Assembly: GCA_029063085.1 (NCBI GenBank)
Contig: JAIDOW010000003.1
Location: 1-49,160 of the forward strand
Reading direction: 5' to 3'
Origin: Lachnospiraceae bacterium
Lineage (GTDB): Bacteria > Bacillota > Clostridia > Lachnospirales > Lachnospiraceae
Length of the DNA stretch: 49,160 bases
In this document: positions 35,253 through 43,378 of the stretch, piece after piece
How the letters are laid out: the number at the start of each line of letters is the position of its first letter
How positions within the stretch are numbered: position 1 is the stretch's first letter
Made by a program: the position numbers and the translations under genes
Notes under the pieces: model-generated
What the model was told of the DNA's origin: nothing
Seen by the model: the letters and a program-made list of their open reading frames with translations, nothing else
Databases searched by the model: none

Positions 35253-36233
35253 ATGGAAGAAACTATGAAAATGGAATTAACAAAGGAGTGGGATAAGACA
35301 TTCCCGAAAAGCGAAAAGGTAAATCACAGAAAAGTAATTTTTCATAACCGATATGGAATCACGTTGGCGGCAGATTTATATGAGCCGAAAGGGGCAGACG
35401 GTAAACTGGCAGCGATAGCTGTATGTGGTCCGTTCGGTGCAGTAAAAGAGCAGGCTGCTGGCTTGTATGCCCAGACAATGGCAGAGCGTGGTTTTCTCAC
35501 GATGGCATTTGACCCGTCATTTACTGGAGAAAGTGGTGGAACACCTCGCTACATGGCATCACCGGATATTAATACGGAAGACTTTCAGGCGGCAGTAGAC
35601 TTTCTTTCAGTACAGGAAAATGTGGATGCAGAGAAAATTGGTATCATCGGTATCTGCGGATGGGGCGGTATGGCACTGAATGTAGCGGCACTGGATACCC
35701 GTATAAAGGCAACGGTAGCATCTACAATGTATGATATGAGCCGTGTTAATGCAAATGGATATTTTGATGAAAATGACAATGCCGATGACCGGTATGAAGC
35801 CCGTAAGGCACTGAATGCCCAGAGAATTATTGACTACAAAAATGACAGTTATGAGTTGGGAGGCGGAGTTGTTGATCCTCTGCCGGAAGATGCCCCATTT
35901 TTTGTCAAGGATTATTATGATTATTATAAAACATTCCGTGGTTATCATGCCCGTTCACTGAATTCAAATGGAGGCTGGAACAAGATTGGCTGTATGTCCT
36001 TTATGAATCAGCCTATTCTCTGTTACAGTGAGGAAATCCGCAGTGCTGTTTTGTTAATACATGGAGAGAGAGCACATTCCTGCTATTTTAGCAAGGATGC
36101 CTTTAAGAAATTAAAAGGCGATAACAAGGAACTGCTGCTGATTCCTGATGCTGTCCACACAGACCTCTATGACAGGATGGATGTGATACCGTTTGATAAA
36201 CTAGAGCAGTTTTTTCAAAACAATCTGAAGTGA
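35253..36233 (+). CDS. Alpha/beta hydrolase, dienelactone-hydrolase-like
   Basis: 326 residues. The nucleophile elbow reads GICGWGG, with cysteine in the position usually held by serine, as in dienelactone hydrolases. The catalytic histidine is probably in PDAVHTDLYD near the C-terminus, and an oxyanion segment CGPFGAVKEQA lies in the N half. It is cytoplasmic. Substrate unknown. Downstream of the small protein and divergent from the LysR regulator. Confidence 0.82.
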   Translation: MEETMKMELTKEWDKTFPKSEKVNHRKVIFHNRYGITLAADLYEPKGADGKLAAIAVCGPFGAVKEQAAGLYAQTMAERGFLTMAFDPSFTGESGGTPRYMASPDINTEDFQAAVDFLSVQENVDAEKIGIIGICGWGGMALNVAALDTRIKATVASTMYDMSRVNANGYFDENDNADDRYEARKALNAQRIIDYKNDSYELGGGVVDPLPEDAPFFVKDYYDYYKTFRGYHARSLNSNGGWNKIGCMSFMNQPILCYSEEIRSAVLLIHGERAHSCYFSKDAFKKLKGDNKELLLIPDAVHTDLYDRMDVIPFDKLEQFFQNNLK

Positions 36234-36414
36234 TTGAAAACAATGTACTGACGACAGGACAATGATGGTATAGCAGATTTATGGTACACTCTGGGAAGTT
36301 TTCCGATGTAAAGAATAATATTGTAGCTGATTTTGTGATTACTATGTGATCTGCACGTATTGTTTACCAGCAATCTGAATACCAATGGAGCGGTAATGGT
36401 AAGGAAGGGACTAG
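36234..36414 (+). other. Junction of the Rhs remnant locus
   Basis: No gene seen. The Rhs frame becomes open at 36415, right after a TAG, so the 5' part of the Rhs gene was lost at about this place. Confidence 0.4.
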
Positions 36415-36837
36415 CATATTCCGCAAAAGACAACGGCAGGAACCACGAAAACGGATACCTATGTCTACGATGAACTGAACCAGCTGACATATATCAGCGG
36501 CAGTGATGGCAGTCAGGTAGACTATACTTACTATGCTACTGGTCTACGTGCCACCCAAAATGTAAATGGAAACACTGCCGTATTTACCTATGATGGGAAA
36601 AAGCTCCTGACAGAGCAGTCAGCAGGGCAGACAAAAACGAATATTCATGGCACAAATCTGATTGTCACGGCTGGAAGTGATGTGCTATACTACCAGTACA
36701 ACAACCATGGTGATGTCATCAGTGTTCTTGACCAGGCAGGAGCGATTAAGAACGAATACGACTATGATGCCTTTGGTAATGCCATCACAGAGAAAGAAAC
36801 GGTTTCCAATCCTTACCGTTATGCCGGTTATTATTAG
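36415..36837 (+). pseudogene. Truncated Rhs core, closed by an amber codon
   Basis: About 140 codons of Rhs/YD-repeat core without a start: TYVYDELNQLTYISGSDG, FTYDGKKLLTEQ, YQYNNHGDVISVLDQ, EYDYDAFGNAITEKE, then PYRYAGYY and TAG at 36835-36837. The matching codon in the second copy (39448-39728) is CAG, so this is a single C-to-T change. The same frame goes on without a break into the toxin ORF. Rhs proteins are large secreted or surface shells that deliver a C-terminal toxin; most of the shell is missing here. Confidence 0.85.
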
Positions 36838-36932
36838 GATTCTGAAAGCGGGCTGTATTACTTGCAGAGCCGATATTATAATCCAAGGACGGCAAGATTC
36901 TTGACAGAGGATACCGCTTCCGGTAAGTATAC
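36652..36932 (+). repeat. 281-bp Rhs core repeat, copy 1
   Basis: Near-identical to 39448-39728 over the same length (roughly 15-20 differences by eye). Ends abruptly after GGTAAGTATAC, where the toxin-specific sequence begins. Confidence 0.9.
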
Positions 36933-38106
36933 TGATCCGCTGAGTCTGAATAAGTATACCTATTGCCATAACCAGCCAGTAACAGGATATGACCCGGACG
37001 GACATTTTCTGCATATCGTAGTTGGAGCTGCTATTGGAGCTGTTGTTGGTGGTGCTATTTCTGCATACTCTCAGTATAAGAGTACTGGAAAGGTTACCTT
37101 TAAGAAAACGATAGGAGCTGCTGTAGAAGGAGCGGTTGTAGGAGGAGTTGGTGCAGCAACTGCAGGTGCGAGCCTGGGAGTTACAGTGGCGGACGGAGCA
37201 GCAGCAGGTGCAGCTGGAAATACAGCGAATCAATTAATATCTACTGGAAAGGTAAATAAGAAGCAAGTAGCAGTCTCTGCAATAGGAGGCGCAGCAGGAA
37301 GTGCTGGTGCAAAGCTTGCTGGTGCAGCGGTTAATGCTGGAAGTCAAGCTGCGCCACATATTATTAAAAAAGTTGCTGGAGATGCAGGAAAGCAGGCAGC
37401 TTCTAAATTCGGAGGTACGGTACTAGGTAAAACAATTATTGCTTCTGCTAAAGGTGGTATAACTGGTGCTTCAGCGGGTGCATCTGCTGATTTGGCAATG
37501 CAGATTGCTAAAGATAAAAAGCATGACATAAGAAATGTTAACTGGAAAGAAGTTGGAGGAAGTGCACTGCTTGGCGGTGGAATCGGTGCTGGAGTCGGAG
37601 CAGCTTCCCAGACGAAGTTTGGACAGAAAGTCAGTGCTTCTCAGGCAGAATGGGATAAAAAACTAAATGCTGGGATAGAGAAATTTAAGAATGGTTTTAA
37701 ATCTTATGGTCAGAAGGCATTTGCAAAGAGTAGTACAGGTATAAGATATAGAAAAGGGCAACCAGTTGTAGCAACTGAAAAAACTTTGGATATGGCTTTA
37801 GATCCTGAAACATATGCATATGCGATTGCTAAAAAATATGGAATTAACTTGAAGGTCTCTGGTCAAAAAATAACTATCAGATATGATCAGAATTTAAACC
37901 GAGGAACATATGGAAAAACAACCGCTAAAGAGCCAAATGTTATAAAGATAGGGCCTGATGCTTTAATGAGTGAAACCGAGTTGGCAAATACAATTGCTCA
38001 CGAATTAAACCATGCGCGTGATTATATAAGAGGTGGTATAGCACCAGAAGATCCAGCATATAAATCAGGTAATGCACTATCTGAATATATCAATGGGGAG
38101 AGATAA
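36862..38106 (+). CDS. Rhs C-terminal end with metallopeptidase-like toxin domain
   Basis: Continuation of the Rhs frame past the amber codon; 414 codons from a TTG at 36862. Parts in order: Rhs core end SRYYNPRTARFLTEDTASG; LNKYTYCHNQPVTGYDPDGH, the usual end of the shell; a long Gly/Ala-rich hydrophobic zone (residues about 50-270) like pretoxin or translocation segments; and a C-terminal toxin of about 130 residues with TIAHELNHARDYIRGG. HELNH (37999-38013) fits the zinc metallopeptidase HExxH motif. I infer a proteolytic contact or secreted toxin. Without the shell and with the stop, expression and delivery are doubtful. An immunity gene candidate starts on the next base. Confidence 0.75.
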   Translation: MQSRYYNPRTARFLTEDTASGKYTDPLSLNKYTYCHNQPVTGYDPDGHFLHIVVGAAIGAVVGGAISAYSQYKSTGKVTFKKTIGAAVEGAVVGGVGAATAGASLGVTVADGAAAGAAGNTANQLISTGKVNKKQVAVSAIGGAAGSAGAKLAGAAVNAGSQAAPHIIKKVAGDAGKQAASKFGGTVLGKTIIASAKGGITGASAGASADLAMQIAKDKKHDIRNVNWKEVGGSALLGGGIGAGVGAASQTKFGQKVSASQAEWDKKLNAGIEKFKNGFKSYGQKAFAKSSTGIRYRKGQPVVATEKTLDMALDPETYAYAIAKKYGINLKVSGQKITIRYDQNLNRGTYGKTTAKEPNVIKIGPDALMSETELANTIAHELNHARDYIRGGIAPEDPAYKSGNALSEYINGER

Positions 38107-38451
38107 ATGTGGAAAGACGATGATGATAAAATAATTGATATTTTAGATGCTATTGATGGAAAGGATAAAAAAAGTTTGCCACTAAGTTGTCCTATTTGTG
38201 GTAAAGATGAAGGACATTTATATTTTCACAGATTTAAAATTGGTTATGACAAGGGAGGCATGTGGACATGGTGTAGCGCATGTCACCACTGTTCACATGC
38301 TACGGTTAAAGTACCAAGGTGGTGGAAAAATTCAGAAAAAATTAAGTTTGAAAAATTAGCAAGTCATCCTGATTATTTAGAAGAAAATAAAATTTATATT
38401 GATGAGTGGGTTAACAGATTAATGTTTTCTAATTTAGAAAATCAGAAATAA
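38107..38451 (+). CDS. Putative immunity protein with zinc ribbon
   Basis: 114 residues, ATG directly after the toxin stop (TAAATG). Acidic start, then CPICG and CSACHHC, which look like two halves of a zinc ribbon, and a tryptophan-rich stretch. Position and size are those of a cognate immunity protein of a polymorphic toxin; no family name recognised. Confidence 0.6.
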   Translation: MWKDDDDKIIDILDAIDGKDKKSLPLSCPICGKDEGHLYFHRFKIGYDKGGMWTWCSACHHCSHATVKVPRWWKNSEKIKFEKLASHPDYLEENKIYIDEWVNRLMFSNLENQK

Positions 38452-38579
38452 TAACAATTAAAATTATTTAATAGAAATAGTGGAAAGAAAAGCAGATGAT
38501 TATGCCAGTAGAATTTGCCAGTGAGGATGATATGTTAGTTCATATCTATCTCAATTATGATAGAAAATAGGGAGAGATA

Positions 38580-38954
38580 ATGGATATAGTAGATAGTTTT
38601 TTGCGTTATATTGAAACTCGCAATAGAAAACTTCTTATTACATCAGATGTTGAAATTGAACCCAAAAACTTGATTGTAATAACAGTAGATATATTAGCTT
38701 GGTTAAAATTGGAACATAAACGGACTTTGTGGATGGCAGAAGGAAAAAAAACTTGTTTAAAACCATTAAAATTAGATATGCAATGTTCATGGTGTTTAGA
38801 TTTAAATCAACTTGTCGAGAAGGAGAGAGAGTTTCAATTATATTTCAAAATAGAAAACGGATACTTAAATTTTTCGGATCATGTTACAGAAGTGGAGAGA
38901 GAAGCACTACGGGAGAAGGCATTTCAAAATTATAATCCACCAAAGCATGTATGA
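38580..38954 (+). CDS. Putative immunity protein or orphan small protein
   Basis: 124 residues, ATG with a GGGAGAG site. Mixed alpha/beta composition, no membrane segment. No known motif. It lies in the row of small genes that follows the Rhs toxin, so an immunity role is likely by context only. Confidence 0.5.
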   Translation: MDIVDSFLRYIETRNRKLLITSDVEIEPKNLIVITVDILAWLKLEHKRTLWMAEGKKTCLKPLKLDMQCSWCLDLNQLVEKEREFQLYFKIENGYLNFSDHVTEVEREALREKAFQNYNPPKHV

Positions 38955-39420
38955 GTATAGAAGAGCGTCAAGGATATAAACAATATTTTAGTTATATTAC
39001 AAATTAAAGTAATTGAAAAATTGAGGTGAGTTTCGAACAGTGTAGAGATTTGAAAATTGATTGACAATTTAGTCAAAGAATATTTGGAACTGTGACATTA
39101 TATTAAAACAGGAATTTGATGTTGAAATGTTTTGTGAGCATTATTAATGAAAACAATTAGAGTTGAGCATAACATTTTACCATTCACGCAGATTTACAAC
39201 CATTCACGCAATCCTTCTTCTTTTTCTGTCCTACAAATGTTACTGTAAATTTGTAGCAAGACATGAGGGGGTTGGCAAAAGAAAGGAGAAGGATATGTTA
39301 CTGGATATTAATTGGTTATACTGGATTTTGCACCATTGGAAGTAATGGAATTATACTAAAGTGATGCAGAACCGACAATGAAGAAAAAGTAGAAATGTAT
39401 GTCAGTTAGCTAAATGTTAA
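38955..39420 (+). other. Non-coding, AT-rich gap in the Rhs locus
   Basis: I see no sizeable gene. ACCATTCACGCA is repeated at 39179-39190 and 39199-39210 (period 20). A 16-codon ORF (39295-39345) with a strong AAAGGAGAAGGAT site encodes a Trp-rich peptide. A TTGACA lies near 39060 without a clear -10. Confidence 0.35.
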
Positions 39421-39846
39421 TTGGCATACATTTGTATTATCCATGCTACAAATCTGATTGCCACGGCTGGAAGTGAGGTGTTATATTATCAATACAACAA
39501 CCATGGTGATATCATTAGTGTTCTTGACCAGGCAGGAGCGATTAAGAACGAATACGACTATGATGCCTTTGGTAATGCCATCACAGAGAAGGAAACGGTT
39601 TCCAATCCGTACCGTTATGCCGGTTATTATCAGGATTCTGAAAGCGGGCTGTATTACCTACAGAGCCGATACTATAATCCAAGGACGGCAAGATTCTTGA
39701 CAGAAGATACTGCTTCCGGTAAGTATACCTATTTAAAAAATATTAGTAAAAGAACTGACATTGTTGCATATGGAATTCTAATGGAATACAGATTACCGAT
39801 AATGGTAAAAAGAAGATTGTTGATTCAAGAACAGCAGTACATTTAA
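39421..39846 (+). pseudogene. Second Rhs core fragment with an orphan C-terminus
   Basis: About 95 codons of Rhs core (39448-39728, the same segment as copy 1 but with CAG in place of the amber codon), then about 38 unrelated codons. The region after it, to about 39975, carries two more pieces in other frames (NSNGIQITDNGKKKIVDSR and EYGWIQWSGQNGNYFVAG), so the attached toxin or immunity gene is frameshifted. There is no shell start. This is a displaced cassette. Confidence 0.75.
39448..39728 (+). repeat. 281-bp Rhs core repeat, copy 2
   Basis: Matches 36652-36932 over its whole length. Such shared core ends are where Rhs C-terminal cassettes recombine. Confidence 0.9.
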
Positions 39847-39980
39847 TATAGAATACGGATGGATACAATGGTCAGGGCAAAATGGAAATTATTTTGTTGC
39901 AGGGATGACGAAAACAGAATTGCCAGATATGCATTGTAAGGGTATATTTAAAACATTTAAACAGGAAGGAAATTGATGAG

Positions 39981-40328
39981 ATGATATGTGAAAAATGCCA
40001 ATCCAATATGAGTTGGTTTACGGAAGATTCTGTACAGGGGTGGATGTGTTTAAATTGTGGATGGAATTTAATAACAACAAAAATTGACATGATTTGTGAG
40101 GATATCACGGAATATAGCATTTATATTAGGAAAGTAAATGAAATCAATAAGGAAAAGATAAAATGTATAGCTAGAACAGCAGGAGTCAATTTTATTGTTG
40201 CAAGAAAAATGTTGATGGAAAGTCGTGTTTGCATATTAAAGGACAAAGCACCCAAAGTTAGGAATGTAATTAAAGAGTTGGAAAAGTGGAAAATTCCGTT
40301 TGAAGTAATTCCGAAATTTAAGTACTAA
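39981..40328 (+). CDS. Putative immunity protein: zinc ribbon plus L7/L12-like domain
   Basis: 115 residues. N-terminal CEKCQSNM with CLNCGW forms a zinc ribbon. The C-terminal half (KIKCIARTAGVNFIVARKML through KELEKWKIPFEVIP) has the pattern of the ribosomal protein L7/L12 C-terminal domain, which also turns up in small proteins of toxin loci. Start follows AGGAAGG. Immunity role is inferred from its place after a displaced Rhs cassette. Confidence 0.55.
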   Translation: MICEKCQSNMSWFTEDSVQGWMCLNCGWNLITTKIDMICEDITEYSIYIRKVNEINKEKIKCIARTAGVNFIVARKMLMESRVCILKDKAPKVRNVIKELEKWKIPFEVIPKFKY

Positions 40329-40375
40329 CTAAAATGTTTCTATCATGATTACCGGAAAAATATCGTAGCAGGTGA

Positions 40376-40822
40376 TGCTCTCAAAAAGTTGGCAGTAAGT
40401 CGGTCCGCAAGATTGCCGGTGTAGTGGGAGATAGATCTGGTGCTGATGCAATACCGGAAGGTAAAATAATAAGTGCAGTTGATAGGGCAGTGGGGGAGAA
40501 TGCACTAGAAAATAGTGGTCAGCTGTATGTATCTACTGAATCTATTAAACAAAGAGATTTTAAGGATATTATTTTAAAAGTAAAAGGGAAAGTTAATATT
40601 ATTTCTGGAAGACATGGTAATATATTTGATACAGCTAAATTAGAACCCAAATTTTATCAAGAGGATATTGAAAGTTTTGGAGAAATGGATAATGTAGATG
40701 TATTTAATTACAGTGAATTGCCCATGGATGATATTATATCCATGGCTAACTCAGAAGCTACAACGATTTTGGCATGGTGTTATAGTGAATGTTTCAAGCC
40801 TTTAAAGAAACATTTCAAGTAA
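40376..40822 (+). pseudogene. Orphan Rhs-type toxin tip
   Basis: The frame opens after a TGA at 40373 and runs to 40822 without a real start (a GTG at 40424 has no ribosome binding site). It begins SQKVGSKSVRKIAGVVGDRSG, which looks like the inside of a longer protein, and has VNIISGRHGNIFDTAKLEP near the middle. It is probably a C-terminal toxin cut off from its Rhs shell. No catalytic motif recognised. Confidence 0.5.
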
Positions 40823-41055
40823 CCTCGTAAGGGAAGTGCAATGCAAGTATATTTGTATCGCTAATAGTAGAATAATAGCTAGATAATTGATGCTAGAACC
40901 TATGTTGCAGGAGATAGAAAGAATTTATAGTTTAGTTAAGGGTATCTATGCTAGATGGTATGGATGCCCTTATTGCAAATGGATATTAATCTTTACTGTA
41001 GATTGTTTGTTATATACAATGTGGAAAAAATAAAAAAGAGGGTAAATTACCATGA

Positions 41056-41484
41056 ATGTTTTTGAAAAAAATTAAAATGCATAGGGAACACGAAAAAATA
41101 TTCAATAAATACAGGAATCAGTCTAATAATAGAATTTTGATTCCTGATAATTTGAGAATTAATTTAGAAAAAACAGGAAGAGACCTATTGTCAGAAAAAA
41201 CAGTAAATTATTTTTTAACGATTCGCTCACTATACTATGCAAATGTTATAAATAATAAAATAAAAGATTATACCTATATGGAATGGGTGACTTGTATAAA
41301 AGAGAATATTTTGTTAGAATACGCTTTGCCAATATTTTCAAGCGTTCTATTATTTTATCCTATGTTGAGCGGCATACATGCTGAATGGGAAATATTATAT
41401 GAAATTTCTGATATTGATGAAAAATTCTGGATGGAACATAGAAATTGGAAAACTTTTTGTATGTGTGATGAAAGATTTAGTTAA
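41056..41484 (+). CDS. Putative immunity protein (possibly frameshifted at start)
   Basis: 142 residues, rich in Ile, Asn and Lys, with aromatic clusters. No motif recognised. The better start is the ATG at 41052, placed at normal distance from GAGGG, but it runs out of frame after seven codons because of a run of seven A; with six A it would enter this frame. Translation might otherwise begin at 41056. Immunity role inferred from context. Confidence 0.5.
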   Translation: MFLKKIKMHREHEKIFNKYRNQSNNRILIPDNLRINLEKTGRDLLSEKTVNYFLTIRSLYYANVINNKIKDYTYMEWVTCIKENILLEYALPIFSSVLLFYPMLSGIHAEWEILYEISDIDEKFWMEHRNWKTFCMCDERFS

Positions 41485-41610
41485 TTGAGAGGACGTAGAT
41501 AGCGAAGATGAATATTTTTATCAATATATGTGTGGAATTAATGAATTTATAAAAATAGTTGAATATTTGCATATAATTATACAGACCTAGACCGGAAAGA
41601 GAATAAAAAC

Positions 41611-41736
41611 ATGGGAAGAAATGCATGGAAGGGAATTGTTGGAAGAGAAAAAATATACAATAATCTTTTTACAGGGGTTGAAAAAGATACTGCGATACAG
41701 ATAGATGTTTTAAATATAAAAAAGAACAAGAGATGA
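41611..41736 (+). CDS. Very small orphan ORF
   Basis: 41 residues from an ATG with a GGAAAGAG site. Basic, no known motif. Could be a remnant of a toxin or immunity gene. Confidence 0.25.
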   Translation: MGRNAWKGIVGREKIYNNLFTGVEKDTAIQIDVLNIKKNKR

Positions 41737-41761
41737 ATCTGGAGTAAATGTTGGTGAAAGT

Positions 41762-42127
41762 ATGAAAGATGTATTTTATTTATGTTCAAAATCGGTCAAT
41801 ATTATTAATATATATGCGCTGTTTCAGATTAATAATATTGAGTGTAAATGCTTTGGAGAAATGGGAGTTATACAGATTAGAAAAGACAAACAATTTATAA
41901 ATTTAACTCTTATGAGGAAAGAGGAATTTGAGGATAAAGATAAAAAAATATTTCTAGAAAAGGGAATAAGAACAATTGTATGCATTTCTTATAATACTTA
42001 CAGTATAGAAGAACTGAAAAATATTCTTTTTGTTCTTTTGGATAATGAAGGAGGATTAATAGGAAATGATAGTGATGAATTTGAACCTATTTTGAGTATT
42101 AGCAACATTATGGAATTTCAATTCTGA
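41762..42127 (+). CDS. Putative immunity protein, unknown family
   Basis: 121 residues, soluble, alternating strands and helices, moderately acidic C-terminus. Weak ribosome binding site (GGTGAAAG). It is the last member of the small-gene row after the Rhs fragments. No motif recognised. Confidence 0.5.
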   Translation: MKDVFYLCSKSVNIINIYALFQINNIECKCFGEMGVIQIRKDKQFINLTLMRKEEFEDKDKKIFLEKGIRTIVCISYNTYSIEELKNILFVLLDNEGGLIGNDSDEFEPILSISNIMEFQF

Positions 42128-42156
42128 GATTTAAAGCCAGAAGCAGACGGGGCAAT

Positions 42157-42399
42157 ATGCAGACATTATTTGACGATGAAATTATTTCTGGGATGGCACA
42201 GGTAATTCTGTGCTGGCATCTACAGGCGGGGAATATTGCAATTCATGATTCCAGCAACGAGGATCATATACAGGAGAATTTCGAAATCTTTGATTTTGAA
42301 CTGACGGATGAAGAGATGGTGCAGATGACCAGAATGAATGGTTTGCCGAGTATTGATGAACGAGAGGATAAAAAATTGTTGCAAATATCGTTTGGGTAA
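42157..42399 (+). pseudogene. C-terminal fragment of an aldo/keto reductase
   Basis: 80 codons that match the end of NADPH aldo/keto reductases: AQVILCWHLQAGNIAIHDS, then ENFEIFDFELTDEEM. The N-terminal 200 or so residues with the catalytic Asp, Tyr and Lys are missing. No ribosome binding site. It is not a piece of the intact reductase at 47008, whose C-terminus differs. Confidence 0.7.
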
Positions 42400-42476
42400 G
42401 ATATCATTTTAAGTAATAAAGAGTACATTTTTTATTGAAGGGAAGACAGGTATTAAAAACAGAAAGGGCTGATTTT

Positions 42477-42650
42477 ATGGCTGTGGCATTGAAAGAAGAT
42501 TACCAGAGAGTTTTGGATGAACAGAAACAAGAAGTTCGAGAGCTTGTGATAACTGGGTTAGAACAGATAAAAGAGGGAAAGACAAAAGACTTTAATACTG
42601 TGTGTGACAGATTGGAGAAGAAATACAGAGATGAGGCAATATCAAATTAG
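42477..42650 (+). CDS. Small antitoxin-like protein
   Basis: 57 residues from the ATG at 42477 (AAAGGG site). Helical and charged: VRELVITGLEQIKEGKTKDFNTVCDRLEKKY. This resembles small antitoxins that precede ParE/RelE toxins, but no toxin gene follows, so it is either orphaned or something else. Confidence 0.5.
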   Translation: MAVALKEDYQRVLDEQKQEVRELVITGLEQIKEGKTKDFNTVCDRLEKKYRDEAISN

Positions 42651-42840
42651 GATTACGCAATGGTCTATTCGGATGGCAGTTTTCTTTTTCCGCAACGGCG
42701 TGGAAGTCGGGATGGAGATTTAAAGCCGAAAGCGGTCAGGGCATCGGGCTTGCGCCAGATGTCTCCGGCCGCTTTTTCTGTGTGTGGAAATAAGATGGTA
42801 GATAGAGTGGGATGCTTTGTATGGAAATCTGCAAAGAATT
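42651..42840 (+). other. GC-richer patch, possible gene debris
   Basis: Between the small protein and the cupin gene. One frame from about 42680 reads AWKSGWRFKAESGQGIGLAPD before a stop near 42790, which looks like the end of a lost protein. Its base composition is richer in G and C than its neighbours. A related phrase (GATTTAAAGCC and following) occurs at 42128. Confidence 0.3.
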
Positions 42841-42909
42841 GAGGTATAATTTGGTTGCCGGGAGTGTCCGGCAGTCAAGATTTGTTAAAATGAGATGAGG
42901 TGACAGATA

Positions 42910-43239
42910 ATGTTGATTAATTTTAATGAAATGCCGGAAAGGACATTGCCAGGAATGAACGGTGGCACTGGTGAAATGACTGCAAAAATGTATATGAGCG
43001 AAAAGGGTAAAATTATTCCGTGCACAATTCATAAAGGTGGTTCTATTGGGGTACATACACAGAGTACAGGTGATGATATAAATTATGTGATTTCAGGAAC
43101 AGGGAAGGCGATTTGTGATGGTGTAGAAGAAGAACTTGCAGCCGGTGTTTGTCATGTTTGTCCAAAAGGTTCAGAGCATAGCATAATCAATACAGGTGAT
43201 GATGATTTGGTTCTGATAACAATTGTTGTAGAACGATAA
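42910..43239 (+). CDS. Cupin-domain protein
   Basis: 109 residues, single small cupin barrel. Motif 1 is loosely GGSIGVHTQSTGDDINYVISG and motif 2 PKGSEHSIINTGDDDL. The metal ligands are partly kept (His in VHT, Glu/Asp region, His in EHS). A GAGATGAGGTGAC site precedes the start. Such proteins bind a metal and act as isomerases, dioxygenases or sensors; role unknown. Confidence 0.82.
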   Translation: MLINFNEMPERTLPGMNGGTGEMTAKMYMSEKGKIIPCTIHKGGSIGVHTQSTGDDINYVISGTGKAICDGVEEELAAGVCHVCPKGSEHSIINTGDDDLVLITIVVER

Positions 43240-43378
43240 TATTCAGTTAAGCGAGAGACTGATAAAAATTTGGAATAATCCCTTGGGTGCATCTGCCTTT
43301 CTGAAATCCGGCTATACTTCTTGAATAGGATGGCGTATAATGGGGCCAGTGACCAATCGGAAAAAGGAGGGTGCTGAA

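Noticed and set aside
36685-37233. 182-codon minus-strand ORF within the Rhs region
   Set aside because: Cys/Ser-rich antisense shadow of the repetitive Rhs and Gly/Ala-rich coding sequence.
37020-37650. Gly/Ala-rich zone as a separate membrane protein
   Set aside because: It is in one frame with the Rhs core and toxin; it is better read as a pretoxin or translocation segment.
39421-40822. CRISPR-like repeats in the AT-rich gene row
   Set aside because: No regularly spaced direct repeats of 25-40 bp were seen; the only large repeat is the Rhs core pair.
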